Source of the DNA: Sternotherus odoratus
Lineage: Eukaryota; Chordata; Testudines; Kinosternidae
Direction: 5' to 3'
Length of the DNA stretch: 64,000 nucleotides
Assembly (NCBI GenBank): GCA_032164245.1
Contig: JAVMKO010000178.1
Coordinates: forward strand, 1 to 64,000
Shown: piece after piece, positions 62,531-64,000 of the stretch
Layout of the letters: every line of letters begins with the position of its first letter
Position numbering within the stretch: the first letter of the stretch is position 1
Notes under the pieces: generated by a model
Seen by the model: only the letters and a program-made list of their open reading frames with translations
Told to the model about the DNA's origin: nothing
Database searches by the model: none
Program-made: the position numbers and the translations under genes

Positions 62531-63420
62531 TCATGGAATCATAGAATATCAGGGTTGGAAGGGACCTCAGGAGGTATCTAGTCCAACCGCCTGCTCAAAG
62601 CAGGACCAATCCCCAACTAAATCATCCCAGCCAGGGCTTTGTCAAGCCTGACCTTAAAAACCTCTAAGGAAGGTGATTCTACCACCTCCCTAGGGAACCC
62701 ATTCCAATGCTTGACCACCCTCCTAGTGAAAAAGTTTTTCCTAATATCCAACCTAAACCTTCTCAACTGCAACTTGAGACCATTATTCCTTGTTCTGTCA
62801 TATGGTACCACTGAGAACAGTCTAGATCCATCCTCTTTAGAACCCCCGTTCAGGTAGTTGAAAGCAGCTATCAAATCCCCCCTCATTCTTCTCTTCTGTA
62901 GACTAAACAATCCCAGTTCTCTCAGCCTCTCCTCATAAGTCAGGCGCTCCAGGCCGCTAATCATTTTTGTTGCCCTTCTCTGGTCTCTTTCCAATTTTTC
63001 CACATCCTTCTTGTAGTGTGGGCCCCAGAACTGGACACAGTCTCCAGATGAGGCCTCACCAATGTCGAATAGAGGGGAACAATCACGTCCCTCAGTCTGC
63101 TGGCAATGCCCCTACGTATACAGCCCAAAATGCCATTGGCCTTCTTGGCAACAAGGGCACACTGTTGACTCATGCCCAGCTTCTCGTCCGCTGTAACCCC
63201 TGGGTCCTTTTCTGCAGAACTGCTGCCTGGCCATTCGGTCCCTAGTCTGTAGCAGTGCCTGGGATTCTTCCATCCTAAGTGCAGGACTCTGCACTTCTCC
63301 TTGTTGAACCTCATCAGATTTCTTTTGGCCCAGTCCTCTCATTTGTCCAGGTCCCTCTGTATCCTCTCCCTACCCGCCAGTGTATCTACCACGCCTCCCA
63401 GTTTAGTGTCATCTGCAATT
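62531..63420 (-). mobile_element. CR1 LINE, 5'-truncated, about 0.9 kb
   Basis: Reverse-oriented CR1. The minus strand encodes the C-terminal part of ORF2: [23 protein letters not shown], then in another frame [36 protein letters not shown] and [16 protein letters not shown]. The frame break near 62.97-63.0 kb marks it as dead. The 3' end is at about 62531, with ATCATAGAATATCAGGGTTG. Confidence 0.92.
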
Positions 63421-63960
63421 GACCTATGTCAGTTTGGGTTGGGACGGGGAAGGTGCTGAGATGGGCCTGCTCCCTCCAGGAATCGCTTTGGGAGAAGAGT
63501 TAAGGTTGTGTGGATCTGGACAACAGGCCTCAACCCCAAGCTGGGGAGGCGTTTTGGTCTCCATGGCCCCTTTAGTTCTTGGCCTTTCTGCTGAGACAGG
63601 AGGTGACGTAGTGAAAAGCAGCCCCACGGTGACCTCCTGGTTCTGATCTGGCAAAACCTCCCACACACCCATCTCACCTGGTTCCTTCCCATTTAACAAC
63701 CCCCCCTGCCTCCCAGTGACAAGCACCCCCAGCCCAGCCCCCGCCACAATCATGAACATCCCCTCAGCCTGGCGTGTCATGCAAGCCTTCCTGTATTCCC
63801 CGAGTGATGAATGCATCTGACCTGACCTCCCCCCCAAGGACCAGTGCCCCCTAAGCCAGCCCCTCTGCCCAGATGCCAAAACCCACCACACCCTGCCCTG
63901 GGGCAACATGAAAAAGGATGCTTCTGGGTTTTCTGTTATGGCTCTGACCTCCTTGTGCAA
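63421..63960. other. ETFB intron 1 spacer
   Basis: Unique sequence. 63437-63463 is a perfect inverted copy of 62212-62238. No exon is seen. Confidence 0.45.
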
Positions 63961-64000
63961 GCAAGGAGTGTGAGTGTGTGTGAGTGTGTGTGAGTGTGTG
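63961..64000. repeat. (GTGAGTGT)n microsatellite at window end
   Basis: Tandem GTGAGTGTGT units running off the window edge. Confidence 0.9.

Overview
The window reads as nuclear DNA of a sauropsid vertebrate, most likely a turtle. The evidence is CR1 LINE 3' ends, many Penelope-like element (PLE) tails, a tRNA-derived SINE of reptile type, intron-split vertebrate genes and a cluster of vertebrate tRNA genes. There are no operons, CRISPR arrays or other prokaryotic features. Most long open frames are stop-free translations of tandem repeats, not genes.

Region 1 (about 1-24 kb) is a tRNA gene cluster built by segmental duplication. Likely intact genes are Asn-GTT, Ile-TAT (with intron), Lys-TTT, elongator Met-CAT, Gly-TCC, Gln-TTG, Thr-TGT and Arg-CCT. 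Decayed copies of initiator Met (five), Lys (two), Ile, Asn, Arg, Ser and a Cys-like gene lie among them. At least four duplicated blocks (A to D) carry tRNAs or flank them. PLE, CR1, MITE and ERV fragments are interspersed. A KRAB-domain exon with an in-frame stop lies at 24.1 kb, followed by a CpG-rich promoter-like segment.

Region 2 (about 25-33.9 kb) is AT-rich and I recognise no gene there. It holds three PLE insertions. One is a perfect 101-bp-arm palindrome flanked by a 14-bp target-site duplication.

Region 3 (about 33.9-62 kb) is GC-rich and crowded with minisatellites. A TATA-less CpG promoter with ETS and YY1 motifs (34.37-34.46 kb) is followed by an 11-kb array of a 35/36-bp G-rich unit. 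Next come seven recognisable coding exons of centrobin (CNTROB, 46.5-50.5 kb) plus a start of an eighth. The reading frame needs several single-base corrections. After a G-rich repeat there is a terminal exon resembling the C-terminus of NKG7, then exons of a CLDND2-like PMP22/claudin-family four-span protein, then the promoter and first coding exon of ETFB. NKG7-CLDND2-ETFB is the human 19q13.4 order and orientation, whereas human CNTROB is on 17p13.1. The CNTROB/NKG7 join inside a G-rich repeat is therefore either a lineage-specific linkage or an assembly join. Nearly every intron carries its own minisatellite.

Region 4 (about 61.4-64 kb) is ETFB intron 1, with an LTR-like repeat and a long CR1 fragment. 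Further ETFB exons lie beyond the window.
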